DNA from: Paramesorhizobium salinisoli
Lineage (GTDB): Bacteria > Pseudomonadota > Alphaproteobacteria > Rhizobiales > Rhizobiaceae
DNA length: 64,000 nucleotides
Direction of reading: 5' to 3'
Assembly (NCBI RefSeq): GCF_003335045.1
Contig: NZ_QOZG01000009.1
Location: 1-64,000 of the forward strand
In this document: piece by piece, positions 34,565 to 45,997 of the stretch
Layout of the letters: each line of letters opens with the position of its first letter
How positions within the stretch are numbered: position 1 is the stretch's first letter
The notes under the pieces: generated by a model
Database searches by the model: none
What the model was told of the DNA's origin: nothing
What the model saw: only the letters and a program-made list of their open reading frames with translations
Translations under genes and position numbers: made by a program

Positions 34565-35149
34565 CTATACCCGGAAGATGCGCAGCGCGGCGTGCTGGAG
34601 GAGCATGATGGTCTTACCGTCGACGATCTCACCACTGGGGATCATCGCAAGCGCCTCATCAATGGTCACTTCCATGACCTCGATATCCTCGCCCTCGTTG
34701 GCGACGCCGCCGCCATCGGAAATGCGGTCCTTCGGCTCGTATTCGCCGACGAAAAAATAAAGGCGCTCGGTGACGGAGCCGGGACTCATGAAGGCCTCGA
34801 ATACCTTCTCCACCTTGCCAATTCGGTAGCCTGTCTCCTCCTGGGTTTCTTCCTTGATACGTTCTTCCGGGCCCATCTTGTCGAGAAGCCCCGCTGGCGT
34901 CTCGATCATCAAATCGTCATAGCCGCTGACGAAAGCGGGAAAGCGGAACTGTCGGGTCAGGATCACCGTGCGGCGCGCGCGGTCATAAAGAAGAATGGTT
35001 GCGCCATTGCCGCGATCGTATGTTTCGCGGCTTTGTACCTGCCACTCGCCATTCGAGCGCTGGAAGGCAAAGCGTGTCTTCTTGAGAACGTACCAGTCGT
35101 CCGACAGCAGAGAGACTTCTTCAATACGAACGCGGTCGGCTAGACTCAT
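34565..35149 (-). CDS. nudK: Nudix hydrolase, NudK-like (GDP-mannose/ADP-ribose type)
   Basis: A 194-residue Nudix protein resembling NudK: TRETYDRGNGATILLYDR is present as SRETYDRGNGATILLYDR, and the Nudix box reads AGLLDKMGPEERIKEETQ then EETGYRIGKVEKV. The canonical R-E start of the helix is K-E-E here. FMSPGSVTERLYFFVGEY is typical of NudK, which splits GDP-mannose into GMP and mannose 1-phosphate. ATG 35149 has AGGAA upstream; a longer start at 35200 is possible. It lies downstream of the peptide operon but separated by about 400 bases. Confidence 0.85.
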   Translation of the reverse strand: MSLADRVRIEEVSLLSDDWYVLKKTRFAFQRSNGEWQVQSRETYDRGNGATILLYDRARRTVILTRQFRFPAFVSGYDDLMIETPAGLLDKMGPEERIKEETQEETGYRIGKVEKVFEAFMSPGSVTERLYFFVGEYEPKDRISDGGGVANEGEDIEVMEVTIDEALAMIPSGEIVDGKTIMLLQHAALRIFRV

Positions 35150-35546
35150 GGCGGTTCCTGTGTGTTGATGGCTCATGGGGTGCGAACCCGGATGGTTCAC
35201 GGACGGAAGGCGATAACGAGGCCCTGCAGGGAAGCTGCGAACAGGTCCTTGGTATCATACGGCAAATGCGCCGATCGCAGGAGGAGATTGCGCGCCGTGC
35301 GCCAGCACGAGCGCGGGTCTAGAGCGAGGCGCCGGCCCGAGCGCCACAATGTCGTGATCACGGGAATCCAAGCTCAGGCGTGGCTGCCTTCCCATTCTCA
35401 TCAGCCACGGTGCTCGGTTTGGTGTCGCTCTGCAGCTTGTGCTTGGCCCAAACTGGCATGAGGACGCCAAGATCCAGCGTCTGCATCGCTGAATTGAGTT
35501 CATATTGCATCGGTTCGTCCCGGCACGATCATTGTCGAACCTGATA
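35150..35546 (-). other. Gene-poor stretch with a possible 50-residue ORF
   Basis: No established gene is seen. A minus-strand frame 35358-35510 could encode a 50-residue peptide starting MQYELNSAMQTLDLGVLMPV and ending TPELGFP. It has no clear ribosome-binding site and no recognised family. It lies just downstream of the aminotransferase remnant, so it may be the tail of decayed DNA. Confidence 0.25.
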
Positions 35547-36408
35547 TCACAGGTCTGCCTTATCGGCTACAAGACATACAACGAGCAGGGTTTCGATATA
35601 GAGCTCACGCAATTGCAGGGCCAGCGGCCCAGGCTTGCCGTTGCCGATGATCTGGCCGTCGATGGAGACGACAGGCGTAACGATGGTTGAGGCGCTGGTG
35701 AAGAACGCCTCGCGTGCGCGCAGTGCTTCTTCAACCGTGAAAGTGCGTTCGACGAATGTCAGGCTTCTTTCTTCCACAAGGCGCAGGACGGCGCGGCGCG
35801 TGACGCCGGGGAGAACCGCATGGGAGAGCGGACGGGAGACAATTTCGCCGGCTCAGTAACGATGAAGGCTGTCGATGAGGCTCCCTCGGTGACGTTTCCA
35901 TCCTTGACCATCCAGGCCTCGTTGGTGCCGGCTTCGGCAGCTGCCCGCTTCGCCAGTACCTGCGCCAGCAGCGAGTTTGATTTGATGTCGCACCTTGCCC
36001 AGCGCAGATCGGGCACGGTGATCACATCGGCGCCTTTGGACAGGGCGGCATTGGCCCGCACCGATTTGGCCCGGGTAAACATCACCACGGTCGGCTTCAG
36101 ATCGGCGGGACTGAGGAAATCGCGCTCAAAGACGCCGCGCGTCACCTCGATATAGATGAGCCCTTCGGTGAGGCCATTGCGCGTCACCAATTCCTGCTGG
36201 ATCGCCGCCCATTGCTCCAGCGAATGCGGGTTGGGAATTTCGATCTCGCGCAGCAGCGAGCGATCAAGTCGTCGCAGATGCGCCTCATTGTCGGCCAAAC
36301 GGCCCTCGATCAGCGCTGTCGCCTCGTAGATGCCATCGCCGAACAGGCCCCCCCGATCCATGATTGGAATAGACGCGGTCTCTACCGGGAGGTAGATGCG
36401 TCTGCCAT
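35547..36408 (-). pseudogene. D-amino-acid aminotransferase-like (class IV), frameshifted
   Basis: The body reads MDRGGLFGDGIYEATALIEG, LADNEAHLRRLDRSL, YIEVTRGVFERDF, then the lysine region ARCDIKSNSLLAQVLAKRAA (PLP-binding Lys) and TEGASSTAFIVTEP. At about 35850 the frame shifts by one; the next frame continues GEIVSRPLSHAVLPGVTRRA, VEERSLTFVERTF and stops at 35547. The usual first 20 residues are also out of frame upstream of 36361. Intact relatives move the amino group of D-amino acids to 2-oxoglutarate. Two single-base breaks could be sequencing errors, since the rest is well preserved and the operon position is logical. Confidence 0.82.
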
Positions 36409-36465
36409 GGGAGGACTTTTTGCTTCGTTAGCTGAATGAATGGGGCGAGGCGCCTTGCTGCGGGT

Positions 36466-37284
36466 TTATCGCAGCAAGGCCGACATTGCGGACAGGCAGT
36501 TGATGATACGCACCGCCGCCTCGACGGTCGGCGCACGAAAGCCCACCTCGTCGCCGGAAAGCCGGTCGAGATCGGGCCATTGGCAAAACAGATCGGCCAA
36601 TGCTGGCGTCTGGGCGCGAATGCGCGCATCAATTGCGCCTGAGAGTTTGAAGGGCTGCGCCATTTCCGTCCGGCTTAGGGACATCTTCATGCCGTCTCGG
36701 ATGGCCTTGCGTGCGTGTGCCGGGGACAGGCTCGTTCCGCTGTTGCACCCATGGGCGCGCTTGGTTTCCACGAAGATGGTATGCGCAAAGAGATCGCGGT
36801 TTTCGGCAATGAACACATCGTCGCCGCTGGCCAGGACGACTGGGACGCCATACTCTCCGGCAAGCGCGCCGTAGATGCCGGCTTCGCCGAGTTCCATCCC
36901 GTTGAACTCGATACGGGCAAAGGCGAAACTGTTGATCGTATGGGCGAGAATGCCGCGACCATGCGCGCGCGAATGATATCCTAACAGGCAGACGGCATCC
37001 ACACCCTGCTCGACGCCGGCCATCATGCCGAGATATCGCGGCTTGCCCTGCACGACCAGTGCGCGCGGATCAATGAGATCAGGAGGCATATTGCGGAAGC
37101 CGCCATGGGAATCATTGACCAGAACTTCCGTCGCGCCTGCGTCGAAAGCGCCTGCGATTGCCGCATTGGCCTCCTCAGTCATAAGCAGGCGCGCGCGCTC
37201 ATACTCACCGTGGCCGGGGCGGGTCTGCTCGGGGTGATAAACGCCAGCCACGCCTTCAATGTCGACAGAGATAAGAATTTTCAC
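36466..37284 (-). CDS. dppA: M55-family D-aminopeptidase (DppA type)
   Basis: The 272-residue protein matches B. subtilis DppA at the zinc ligands: Asp8 and Glu10 in SVDIEG, His60 in NDSHGG, His104 in LLGYHSRAHG and a GE pair at about 133-134 (NGMELGEAGIYG). DppA is a decameric zinc enzyme that removes D-Ala and other D-residues from peptide N termini. The ATG overlaps the dmpA stop (ATGA). Together with DmpA it indicates handling of D-amino-acid peptides imported by the upstream transporter. Confidence 0.92.
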   Translation of the reverse strand: MKILISVDIEGVAGVYHPEQTRPGHGEYERARLLMTEEANAAIAGAFDAGATEVLVNDSHGGFRNMPPDLIDPRALVVQGKPRYLGMMAGVEQGVDAVCLLGYHSRAHGRGILAHTINSFAFARIEFNGMELGEAGIYGALAGEYGVPVVLASGDDVFIAENRDLFAHTIFVETKRAHGCNSGTSLSPAHARKAIRDGMKMSLSRTEMAQPFKLSGAIDARIRAQTPALADLFCQWPDLDRLSGDEVGFRAPTVEAAVRIINCLSAMSALLR

Positions 37285-38366
37285 AGGGATTGCTCCGAAA
37301 AGGCCGGAATGTAGTCGGCCATCAGATCGAGAAATGCTTGGCGATGGTGCCCGTCGCGGCCAACGACCGTTGCGGCGCGCCAGAGCGAATGGACGATCGC
37401 CTGTTCGGTGCTGTCGGCGACCGCCTGGAACAGCGGGTCGAGCAGCGCGTCGTGCAGCATGGCGATATCGGGCATGGCGCGACCCACATCCTGCGGCAGC
37501 GTATAGGCGGTGGAGAAGGCGAGCGCGATATCGCCGCTGCCATGGCCGAAGACTGAACCGGTGCGTGCCAGCCCCGCTCCGGCACGCAAGGACAAGCGGC
37601 GCAACTGGCGCGCGTCGAGCGGCGCATCGGTGGCGATGATGAGGATGACGGAACCTTTTTCCGGGCCGTTCTGCGCCTGTGTCGTTGAAGCCAGTCTTGT
37701 CTCCAACGAAGGCCCGATGCGTCGGCCGGCGAGGGTCAGCTGTGATGGCCTTCCGAAGTTCGAAAGCACCAGCGCACCGACGGTGTACTGAAAACCATTG
37801 GCAATCGGCGTGTAGCGCGACGCGCTGCCAATGCCCCCCTTGACGCCGAAGCTCGACATGCCGCGCCCGGCACCCACGGCGCCTTGTACAAAAGTCGAAC
37901 CAGCCGCGGCACAGGCGTTGCGATAGTGCTGTTCGGCAATTGCCATTGCCTGGATATCGTTGAGATAGCCGTCATTGCATTCGAAGACGAGCGGATTGAC
38001 CGTTGGAAGCCGCTGTCCGCATTGCGGATTGGCCGCCACGCATTGGCGTATCTGTGCCTGCGCTATTGTCCCGACGGAAAAGGTGTTGGTGAGTGCGATT
38101 GGCGTTTCCAATACGCCGAGCTCTTCCACTTGCATCAGGCCGATGCTCTTTCCAAAACCGTTCAACACGGTAGCGGCTGCTGGAACCCGATCGCGATAGA
38201 TATCGCCCGGATGCGGGAGCACCACCGTTACACCGGTCTGGATCGGCCCATCGGCCAGCGTCGCGTGGCCGACAGTGACATCAGCCACATCGGTGATCGC
38301 ATTGCGCGGGCCGGCTTTCAGCCCGCCGATATGCGGCGGCAGGACAGGATCGTGCTTCAACGCCAT
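37281..38366 (-). CDS. dmpA: P1-family D-Ala-esterase/aminopeptidase (DmpA)
   Basis: A 361-residue autoprocessing N-terminal-nucleophile-like peptidase. The predicted cleavage and nucleophile site is Gly238-Ser239 in PEKGSVILIIATDAPLD, equivalent to Gly249-Ser250 of Ochrobactrum DmpA. Upstream landmarks are GLKAGPRNAITDVADVTVGH and GVKGGIGSASR; HGSGDIALAFSTAY follows. DmpA releases N-terminal L-residues or D-Ala from amides and esters. It lies three bases after the transporter gene gsiD. Confidence 0.93.
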   Translation of the reverse strand: MALKHDPVLPPHIGGLKAGPRNAITDVADVTVGHATLADGPIQTGVTVVLPHPGDIYRDRVPAAATVLNGFGKSIGLMQVEELGVLETPIALTNTFSVGTIAQAQIRQCVAANPQCGQRLPTVNPLVFECNDGYLNDIQAMAIAEQHYRNACAAAGSTFVQGAVGAGRGMSSFGVKGGIGSASRYTPIANGFQYTVGALVLSNFGRPSQLTLAGRRIGPSLETRLASTTQAQNGPEKGSVILIIATDAPLDARQLRRLSLRAGAGLARTGSVFGHGSGDIALAFSTAYTLPQDVGRAMPDIAMLHDALLDPLFQAVADSTEQAIVHSLWRAATVVGRDGHHRQAFLDLMADYIPAFSEQSL

Positions 38367-38369
38367 CTC

Positions 38370-39269
38370 CTACATGCGATCGATCTTGGGATCGAGCGCA
38401 TCACGCAAGCCATCTCCGAGCAGGTTGAATGCCAACACGGTGAAGAAGATAGCGAGGCTCGGAAACAGCGCCACATGCGGCGCGTTGACCATATCGGCGC
38501 GCGCATCATTGAGCATGGCGCCCCATTCCGGCGTTGGTGGCTGCGCACCCATGCCGAGGAAGGACAGGCTCGCGGCTGTGATAATGGAGGTGCCAAGCCG
38601 CATCGTGAAATAGACCACGATGGACGAAATCGTTCCAGGCAGGATGTGGCGCACGAGAATGGTCCAGTCCGACGCGCCGATGCTTTTGACTGCCTCGATA
38701 TAGGTCATGTGCTTGAGCACCAGCGTGTTGCCGCGCACGAGGCGGGCGAAGGCCGGCACGGAGAACACCGACACCGCGACAACCACGTTGATCATGGAAC
38801 TGCCGAGGATGGCGACGACGCCGATGGCGAGAAGAATACCGGGAAAGGCGAACAGCACGTCGGAAATCCGCATGACGATACGGTCCCACCAGCCCTCGTA
38901 ATAGCCGGCGAGCAGGCCGAGCGCCGTGCCTACCAGGCCGCCGAGCGCCACCGACAGCAAGCCGGTCGCCAGCGAAATGCGCGCGCCCATCAGAATGCGG
39001 CTGAAGATATCGCGCCCGAGCGGGTCAACTCCCAGCCAGTGCGACCAGGAGGGACCGGCATTGATCTGATCGTAATCGAAATAGTTCTCCGCATCGTAGG
39101 GAACGATCCAGGGGGCCAGCACGGCGAGGACAATCAGGAGCGCCACGAAACCAAGGGCGGCAAGCGCCACCGGCTGTTTGCGGAACTTGCGCCAGAATTC
39201 ACTCCACGGTGTACGGACGGCTTCGGAGGCGGCGACAGCGCCAGGGTCGAGCGAGGCGGTTTGTGTCAT
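38370..39269 (-). CDS. gsiD: Peptide ABC transporter permease (GsiD/DppC type)
   Basis: The 299-residue inner-membrane protein has the DppC-type N-terminal helix ([20 protein letters not shown]), the [20 protein letters not shown] and [19 protein letters not shown] blocks and the EAA loop [20 protein letters not shown] contacting the ATPase. The ATG at 39269 lies seven bases after the gsiC stop; the longer frame to 39320 overlaps gsiC. Forms the channel with GsiC. Confidence 0.92.
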   Translation of the reverse strand: MTQTASLDPGAVAASEAVRTPWSEFWRKFRKQPVALAALGFVALLIVLAVLAPWIVPYDAENYFDYDQINAGPSWSHWLGVDPLGRDIFSRILMGARISLATGLLSVALGGLVGTALGLLAGYYEGWWDRIVMRISDVLFAFPGILLAIGVVAILGSSMINVVVAVSVFSVPAFARLVRGNTLVLKHMTYIEAVKSIGASDWTILVRHILPGTISSIVVYFTMRLGTSIITAASLSFLGMGAQPPTPEWGAMLNDARADMVNAPHVALFPSLAIFFTVLAFNLLGDGLRDALDPKIDRM

Positions 39270-39276
39270 GGTCGTC

Positions 39277-40197
39277 TCATCTATAGCGGATGGTTGGGTT
39301 GATAAGGCCATAAAGCACATCCACGATGAGGTTGATTATGATGAATTCCAGCGAGAACAGGAGAACCAGTGCCTGGATCACTGGGTAATCGCGTTGGTTG
39401 ACAGCGTCGACCAGCAGGCGACCGAGGCCTGGCCAGTTGAAGACCGCTTCCACGACGATCGAGCCGCCCAGCAGGAAACCGAACTGCAGGCCCATCATGG
39501 TCACGACAGGGATCAGCGCATTGCGCAGGCAGTGCTTGGCGATCACGACACGTTCGTTCAGGCCCTTGGCCCGTGCGGTGCGCACAAAATCTTCCTGGAT
39601 CACGTCGACGAAAGAGGCCCGCGTGAAGCGTGCCATGACGGCGGCAACCGCTGCACCGAGCGTCAGCGATGGCAGGATATAGTTCTTCCAGCCATCGGCG
39701 CCAACAGTCGGCAGCCAGCCGAGCTGCACCGAAAAGACCTGCATTAACAGCATACCCAGTGCGAAGGCCGGAAACGAAATGCCGGATACTGCCAGCGTCA
39801 TGCCGAGCCGGTCGGGCCACTGGTTGCGATAGACGGCTGAGATGATGCCAATCGCCATGCCGAAGGCAACGGCCCAGATCATGCTGGTGAGCGTCAGGAG
39901 TAGCGTCGGCATGAAACGCTCGGCGATCTCGGTCGAAACCGGGCGGCGCGTACGGATAGAGGTACCCATATCACCTTGAAGCAAATGACCGAAATAGGTG
40001 ACGAATTGTTCGGGCAATGGCCGGTCAAGCCCCAGTTCGCTGCGCACCAGCGCTATCGTCTGCTCGTCGGCATCCTGTCCCGCCGCAAGCCGCGCCGGAT
40101 CACCCGGCAGCATATGCACGAAAAGGAACACGAGCACCGAAACGATCAACAGCGTCGGGATCAAGCCCATGAGCCGTTTCAGCAAATATTGGAGCAT
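39277..40197 (-). CDS. gsiC: Peptide ABC transporter permease (GsiC/DppB type)
   Basis: A 306-residue permease beginning [20 protein letters not shown], the usual DppB opening, followed by [13 protein letters not shown] and, late in the protein, the EAA loop [40 protein letters not shown] and [15 protein letters not shown] complete the family pattern. It is separated from the binding-protein gene upstream by 80 bases holding a strong hairpin. Confidence 0.93.
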   Translation of the reverse strand: MLQYLLKRLMGLIPTLLIVSVLVFLFVHMLPGDPARLAAGQDADEQTIALVRSELGLDRPLPEQFVTYFGHLLQGDMGTSIRTRRPVSTEIAERFMPTLLLTLTSMIWAVAFGMAIGIISAVYRNQWPDRLGMTLAVSGISFPAFALGMLLMQVFSVQLGWLPTVGADGWKNYILPSLTLGAAVAAVMARFTRASFVDVIQEDFVRTARAKGLNERVVIAKHCLRNALIPVVTMMGLQFGFLLGGSIVVEAVFNWPGLGRLLVDAVNQRDYPVIQALVLLFSLEFIIINLIVDVLYGLINPTIRYR

Positions 40198-40224
40198 AAT
40201 TCAAGCCTTGGATGAGGGAGAAGC

Positions 40225-40260
40225 CCGGCGCGCACCACGGGGGGTTGCGGTGCGCGCCGG
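40225..40260 (-). terminator. Stem-loop between gsiB and gsiC
   Basis: CCGGCGCGCACC (40225-40236) and GGTGCGCGCCGG (40249-40260) form a perfect 12-bp GC-rich stem with a 12-base loop. It follows the binding-protein stop by 17 bases in the direction of transcription. Without a T-run it probably stabilises the gsiB message or partly attenuates, as common after binding-protein genes. Confidence 0.6.
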
Positions 40261-40277
40261 CCCAGCGGGAATGCCCT

Positions 40278-41831
40278 TTACTCGGAAACTGCAATCTCGC
40301 TGGAATTGATGTTGCCGTCGGGCTGGACATAGACGCCCGACAGGCGTTTGGAGGTAGCGTAGAGGATATTCTCCGTCACCAGCGGCGCCCAGGGCAGATC
40401 CTTCATGACCTGCTCCTGGGCCTGCTTGTAGAGATCGGCTTTCTCGTCATCCTTGGTCGTGCGCAAGGCCTTGGCAAGAAGCTCATCCACCGTCTTGTTG
40501 CTGTAATAGGCGGTGTTGCTGAGACCCGGTGCCCAAGCTTCGGTCGCGAGCAGCGGACGCAGCGCCCAGTCGGTTTCACCCGTCGAAGACGACCAGCCGA
40601 TATAGTACATGCGAACTTTGGCGGTCTTCGGATCGGGCCAGCCATTGACCAACTCGGTACGCTCGCCGGGCTCGAGCGCCCGGATGGTGACCTTGATGCC
40701 GACCTGTGCCAGCTGCTGCTGCAGGAACTGAATCGTCTTCTGCGCGGTGGTGGTGTTGTAGCCGCTCCACAGCGTCGATTCGAAGCCGTTCGGGAAGCCC
40801 GCTTCCTTCAGCAGTTCCCGCGCCTTGGCCGGATCGTAGGGCAATGGTTCCATCTTGGAGGCGAAGGCCACGCCTTCCGGCACGAAGCCTTGAGCCGGCA
40901 CCGCGAAGCCGTTGAAGGCCACCTTGGCCAGCGCTTCCCTGTTGATGGCATAATTGATCGCCTGGCGCACGCGGATGTCATCGAATGGCTTTTGCAGCAG
41001 GTTGAAGCTGACATAGCGCAGGATGATCGAGGGGGCGACCGTCACATTAAGCTTGTCGTTCGCCTGCAATGTCTTCGCCTGCTCGTAAGGAAGCGTGTAG
41101 GCGAAATCTGCCTCGCCCGTCTGCAGCATGGCCGAGCGGGTGTTGTTCTCGGGGACCGGCTTCCAGATGATGGCATCGACTTTCGGATAGCCCTTTTTCC
41201 AGTATCCGTCGAACTTCTTGCCCTTTATATGGTCGGTCTGCTTCCATTCCTCGAAGACGAAGGGACCGGTGCCGACCGGATGGAGGGCAATGTCCTTGTT
41301 GCCATATTTTGCGAGCGCAGCCGGCGAGATGATCGCCGCCGAGGCATGGGCGAGCGTGTTGATGAAGGGGCTGAACGGCTCCTTCAGGGTGATCTTGACC
41401 TCGTAAGGCCCGGTCGCCTCGACTTTGGCGATACGGTTGAACTGGTTGTAGCGCAGAAGCTTGTTTTCCGGGTTCATCACCCGGTCCAGCGTGACCTTGA
41501 CGGCTTCCGAGTTGAAATCGGTGCCGTCATGAAACTTCACGCCCTCGCGCAGCTTGAGCGTATAGACGAGGCCATCGTCGGAGACGGTGTAGCTCTCGGC
41601 CAGCACCGGCTGGACCTTCAGATCCTTGTCGAACCCAAACAGTCCCTCGTAGAACGATTTGGTGACGGCGGTCGTCAGCGTCGTGTTGGTGTTATAGGGA
41701 TCGAGCGTCTCGGGCGCCAGATAAATTGCAAGGACGGGGGCCTTCGCTGCAAGCGCCGGTCCGGCACCCAGCGCCGCCAGGGCGAGAAGTCCCAAAGCCA
41801 GTTGGCGACCTCGATAGAGCAGAGTTTTCAT
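40278..41831 (-). CDS. gsiB: Peptide ABC transporter substrate-binding protein (GsiB type)
   Basis: The 517-residue SBP_bac_5 protein has a signal peptide ending GAGPALA/AKAP. Landmarks: YLAPETLDPYNTNTTLTTAV, LAESYTVSDDGLVYTLKLRE followed by GVKFHDGTDF, the cluster 5 signature, and YVSFNLLQKPFDDIRVRQAI. GsiB binds glutathione in E. coli; related proteins bind oligopeptides. The linked peptidases suggest peptides with D- or isoaspartyl residues. GAGGGAA seven bases before the ATG. Confidence 0.92.
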   Translation of the reverse strand: MKTLLYRGRQLALGLLALAALGAGPALAAKAPVLAIYLAPETLDPYNTNTTLTTAVTKSFYEGLFGFDKDLKVQPVLAESYTVSDDGLVYTLKLREGVKFHDGTDFNSEAVKVTLDRVMNPENKLLRYNQFNRIAKVEATGPYEVKITLKEPFSPFINTLAHASAAIISPAALAKYGNKDIALHPVGTGPFVFEEWKQTDHIKGKKFDGYWKKGYPKVDAIIWKPVPENNTRSAMLQTGEADFAYTLPYEQAKTLQANDKLNVTVAPSIILRYVSFNLLQKPFDDIRVRQAINYAINREALAKVAFNGFAVPAQGFVPEGVAFASKMEPLPYDPAKARELLKEAGFPNGFESTLWSGYNTTTAQKTIQFLQQQLAQVGIKVTIRALEPGERTELVNGWPDPKTAKVRMYYIGWSSSTGETDWALRPLLATEAWAPGLSNTAYYSNKTVDELLAKALRTTKDDEKADLYKQAQEQVMKDLPWAPLVTENILYATSKRLSGVYVQPDGNINSSEIAVSE

Positions 41832-41868
41832 TGCATTGTTCCCTCTGTTGTTGGTGGTTGAAGTTGCG

Positions 41869-43770
<1,902 letters not shown>

Positions 43771-43786
43771 GGACGATCACACCCGG

Positions 43787-44758
43787 TCAGGACGAGGAAG
43801 CATCGGAAGGATGCCCGAAGATTGCCGTATGAGGGGGCTCACCGACGCGGGCATAGCCGCGATACATCCCCTCGGTGTTGAAGCGCTGCGAAACATTGCC
43901 CTTCGCATCAACCGCGATCAGGCCGCCGCTCCCGCCGATGTCAGGCAGTCGCTCCATGACGATCTGACAGGCCGCCTCGTCCAGCGTTGCGCCGGCATAG
44001 GCCATGCGTGCGCAAAGATCGTGGCTGGCAACGATGCGAATGAAGGCCTCGCCCGTGCCGGTGCAGGATATCGCCGCCGTGCGGTTGTCGGCGTAGGTTC
44101 CGGTGCCGATCATCGCCGAGTCACTGATGCGTCCCGGCTGCTTGTTGGTCATTCCGCCCGTGGAGGTGGCAGCGGCGAGATTGCCGTAGGCATCAAGCGC
44201 GACGGCGCCGACCGTGCCGAATTTCCTGTCCTCGTCGAGAGGCGCGCCGCCGTCGTGGTCGAGAACGGTCGTTGCCGTGCCCTGGACACGACGAAGCTGT
44301 TCGCGCCGGAACGCGGTGGAAAAGTAGAGGGGCTCCACCATCTCCAATCCCAGTTTGCGAGCGAGCGTTTCCGCTCCGCTGCCCGCCATCAGCACATGTT
44401 CGCCCTGGTCGAGGACCGCACGCGCGGCAAGAATCGGGTTGCGGATATGGCTGACGCCTGCGACGGCGCCGGCGCGCAACGTCGCTCCATCCATTATTGC
44501 GGCGTCGAGCTCATGGGTGGCGGCACGGGTGAACACGGAACCGTGGCCCGCATTGAAAAGCGGATGATCCTCCAACCGCTGCACTGCGAGGCCGACCACG
44601 TCGAGCGCCGCCACGCCATCGCTCAGCGCCTGCTGCGCTTCAGCAAGAATCTCGGCGAGCACCTCATGATACGCTGCTTCCTGCGCCGGCTCGATGGCAG
44701 TTCGGGTGAGAGTGCCGGCGCCCCCGTGAATAGCGATAATTGGTTGGATCGGGGTCAT
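43787..44758 (-). CDS. iaaA: Isoaspartyl peptidase / plant-type L-asparaginase
   Basis: The 323-residue Ntn hydrolase begins IIAIHGGAGTLTRTAIEPAQ and has HPLFNAGHGSVFT and ELDAAIMDG. Autocleavage should occur before Thr in KFGTVGAVALDAYGNLAAAT, giving two chains; GTGEAFIR provides the substrate-binding threonines. It removes isoaspartyl residues from dipeptides and hydrolyses asparagine, in the cytoplasm. ATG 44758 overlaps the rpiR-type stop by four bases. In E. coli iaaA likewise heads the gsiABCD operon, supporting the gsi naming. Confidence 0.94.
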   Translation of the reverse strand: MTPIQPIIAIHGGAGTLTRTAIEPAQEAAYHEVLAEILAEAQQALSDGVAALDVVGLAVQRLEDHPLFNAGHGSVFTRAATHELDAAIMDGATLRAGAVAGVSHIRNPILAARAVLDQGEHVLMAGSGAETLARKLGLEMVEPLYFSTAFRREQLRRVQGTATTVLDHDGGAPLDEDRKFGTVGAVALDAYGNLAAATSTGGMTNKQPGRISDSAMIGTGTYADNRTAAISCTGTGEAFIRIVASHDLCARMAYAGATLDEAACQIVMERLPDIGGSGGLIAVDAKGNVSQRFNTEGMYRGYARVGEPPHTAIFGHPSDASSS

Positions 44759-45717
44759 TCAGGTTCCTTGCTGGCCAATTTCTTGCGAGATACGGCGGTT
44801 TCATCGCGCTCTTTGGAAGCCGGTCCTTCGGCGACGGGGCGTAGCCTGCCGGAGTGGCTGCCGTGCAGCCAGGGAAGCACGGCTTCGGTCAGTTGTTCAG
44901 CGGCTTTGACCGATCGCTCAGAGGCATGGGCCACGGCACTGCTGAGCGCCTCGATCATGGCCAGCGCGCTTGCCTCGGAGTTGGCGTAATATTGGCTATC
45001 GGCATTGGCATAGAGCGCGATGCTCGACATTGACGCGATAGGAGAATTGGCGCTGTCGGTCAGCGCCAGCAGGCCTATTCCGGCCTCGTGCGCGCGGCTT
45101 GCCAGCAGCACCGTATCCGAGAAATAGCGTGGGAAGGCGATCGCAATCACCAGATCGTCGGGTCTCAGCCGGTGAAGGGCCCGCGCTGCATAGGAAGATC
45201 CCTCGATGCTTGTGAGCAATTGCACGTTCTCGCAGTAAAGCTCGAGATTGCGCAGGAGCAGACCACCGAGCCAGCTGCTGCTGCCGAAGCCCACGATGAA
45301 GACCCGTGACGCGCCGAGAATGGCTTCGACGGCGCGCGCGCATTCCTGCCTATCCAGCCCCTGGCGTGTCCTCTCGATGTTGCCGGCCATGTCGGCGAGC
45401 ACCGCAGCAAAGACATCGGCCACGCCAGCTGACTGGTCCAGTCTGCTTCGCAGCTTTTCGACCGGCGCCAGGGCGCTCTCGAAGCCCAGCACCAGTGCCG
45501 CGCGAAACTGTGCATAGCCCTCGAAGCCGAGAGCGCGGGCAAAGCGGTTGGCCGTGGCAATCGAAACACCGGTCACCGATGCCAGTTCGTCAATGGGCAT
45601 GGCGGCGACACGCAATGGATGGTCCAGCACATAATCGGCGATCTGCCGATGCGATGGCGACAGCGCGGCATGTGCAATGCGTTGTGCAATGGACGGATTG
45701 CCAGGGAGCGTCGCCAT
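44755..45717 (-). CDS. RpiR/MurR-family regulator
   Basis: The 320-residue protein has the RpiR N-terminal helix-turn-helix (IADYVLDHPLRVAAMPIDEL, ASVTGVSIATANRFARALGF) and a SIS domain (ASRVFIVGFGSSSWLGGLLL, AFPRYFSDTVLLASRAHEAG) that binds phosphosugars. A charged C-terminal tail follows. As first gene of the peptide operon it presumably controls it; a MurNAc-6-phosphate-like effector would tie the operon to cell-wall peptides (inference). Start set at ATG 45717; a TTG directly before it and an ATG at 45741 are alternatives. Confidence 0.85.
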   Translation of the reverse strand: MATLPGNPSIAQRIAHAALSPSHRQIADYVLDHPLRVAAMPIDELASVTGVSIATANRFARALGFEGYAQFRAALVLGFESALAPVEKLRSRLDQSAGVADVFAAVLADMAGNIERTRQGLDRQECARAVEAILGASRVFIVGFGSSSWLGGLLLRNLELYCENVQLLTSIEGSSYAARALHRLRPDDLVIAIAFPRYFSDTVLLASRAHEAGIGLLALTDSANSPIASMSSIALYANADSQYYANSEASALAMIEALSSAVAHASERSVKAAEQLTEAVLPWLHGSHSGRLRPVAEGPASKERDETAVSRKKLASKEPE

Positions 45718-45997
45718 CAATGTTTTTGTTCCACCTCGCATACGCCAGTTACGAGCGTATGACCAAAAATTTTCATTTTGCAATTAGTAACGATATTTTT
45801 TTATCGTCTGCAACCGAAAATTCACCAGCTGTGCACAGGGAAGCGATGCGGCTATTTCAGGCGGATATGAGCGGGCAATGTTCAGCGGGCCAAGGCCTTT
45901 GCCCGTGCGCGGCATCGTACTGCAAATCTTACTCGCTCGACTGTCGCACCGTTGAAATATAACGATGCCACTATCCTTCGCCGCTGAGGAGAAGCGA

